Under the pieces are notes generated by a model. That model was not told the DNA's origin. It saw nothing but the letters and a program-made list of their open reading frames with translations, and ran no database searches. Source: Hetaerina americana (Eukaryota; Arthropoda; Insecta; Odonata; Calopterygidae). Taken from it: DNA of 64,000 nt. Positions 63,538 to 64,000 of the stretch are shown here, piece after piece; position 1 is the first letter of the stretch; each line of letters opens with the position of its first letter. Made by a program: the position numbers and the translations under genes. The stretch lies in the NCBI GenBank assembly GCA_022747635.1, contig JAKTNV010000194.1, positions 1 through 64,000 on the forward strand, in the 5' to 3' direction.

Positions 63538-64000
63538 CATTTTAGATTTAAAAGAGTGTAGTGCTGTGCGCATAATACTTTTCGTCTTACTACGACATTC
63601 TTTTAGTAGCTGTTTGGTTGTATTCACATAACTTATATCGTCACTTTTTAAACTCTTTTTGAAATTTGACTGTAGCTTTCTTTGCCTTCTTAATGCCGAT
63701 CTGACTTCCCCGTTGTACCATCTAGGTTCCTTACTGTCGCATTTGAGTTTGGACGGGATGTACGTCTTCATTCCTTCGCGTAAAATATTTAAGAAATAAT
63801 TCCAAGTGTTCTCTGTATTTGTTGTCAGTGTTTTTGTCTTGTATTCTGGTATTTTTATGTGTAAATATTCTCTTAGTCCGTTAAAATTTGCCTTGTTGTA
63901 TAGGTATATTTTACGCTTTTCTTTGTTTATTTTGACGAACTTAGTTTTTAACTCCACAAGAATAGCCTTATGGTCACTGATTCCGCGTTATTATTTCAAT

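Larger units (their letters stand above)
61177..64000 (-). mobile_element. CR1-like element b (same family as copy a), runs off the window
   Basis: Minus strand; the 3' end tcatctacatctacatctac is at 61,177 and the 5' side is beyond 64,000. It is almost identical to element a in the opposite orientation. RT core at 62,226-62,969 (HGFRKSRSCETQLG, VPQGSVIGPLLF, LFADDTVIY), fingers at 63,039-63,380 (KAPGPEEIPARILKELAED), linker at 63,481-63,957. Lesions relative to copy a: a nonsense codon near 63,040 (TAT to TAG), a 1-base loss near 62,240, a SINE at 61,627-61,931 and a 73-bp insert at 63,465-63,537. Confidence 0.9.

Noticed and set aside
1..64000. CRISPR arrays, phage defence genes, bacterial operons or riboswitches
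   Set aside because: The DNA is eukaryotic; the repeats seen are tandem coding repeats, microsatellites and transposon ends.

Overview
The window is eukaryotic, intergenic, transposon-dense DNA, most likely from an arthropod and probably an insect. The evidence is the mixture of element families: Gypsy retrotransposons with a baculovirus-F-like envelope region (errantivirus-like), Jockey, R1, CR1-like and RTE-like non-LTR retrotransposons, a piggyBac fossil and tRNA-derived SINEs. I could not identify the species. I found no host protein-coding gene, no rRNA, no convincing functional tRNA and nothing prokaryotic.

Layout. The dominant structure is a large direct duplication. Block A (1-14,811) and block B (25,005-43,300) are the same sequence, with scattered single-base differences (about 20 in the first 4.7 kb by eye). 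Each block carries, in order: an endogenous Gypsy element with gag, pol, an accessory proline/arginine-rich ORF and an env-like region (here Gypsy-1); a deleted piece of another Gypsy (Gypsy-3); a decayed Jockey element (Jockey-1); a decayed piggyBac transposase on the minus strand with a tRNA-derived SINE inside it; an AT-rich old repeat; and the start of the LTR of a further Gypsy family (Gypsy-2). The blocks differ by one 231-bp tandem repeat unit in the accessory ORF, a 1-bp change in an A-run in env, a 3,171-bp CR1-like insertion present only in B, and 549 bp present only in B.

Between the blocks (14.8-25.0 kb) lie the rest of the Gypsy-2 LTR with its primer binding site, an RTE-like 3' fragment, a degraded RT fragment, an RNase H fragment, a nearly complete but broken Jockey element on the minus strand (Jockey-2), and the 5' LTR end, primer binding site and gag start of the block B Gypsy-1.

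Right of block B (43.3-64.0 kb): Gypsy-2 gag/protease/pol remnants interrupted by an inverted pair of tRNA-like SINE halves; a 3'-truncated LINE (ORF1 plus endonuclease, minus strand); a (TA)n tract; an RTE-like element flanked by long inverted arms; an R1-clade element (minus strand) with a CR1-like fragment nested in its endonuclease; and two CR1-like copies in opposite orientation, one holding a SINE with a clear target-site duplication and running off the right edge.

These are autonomous or once-autonomous elements and their debris, not a cooperating gene set. The useful information is historical: nesting order, shared lesions, a filled/empty insertion site and inverted structures. The best candidates for something less ordinary are the accessory ORF between pol and env, the RTE-like element with inverted ends, and the CR1-like copy whose endonuclease-RT frame is still open.
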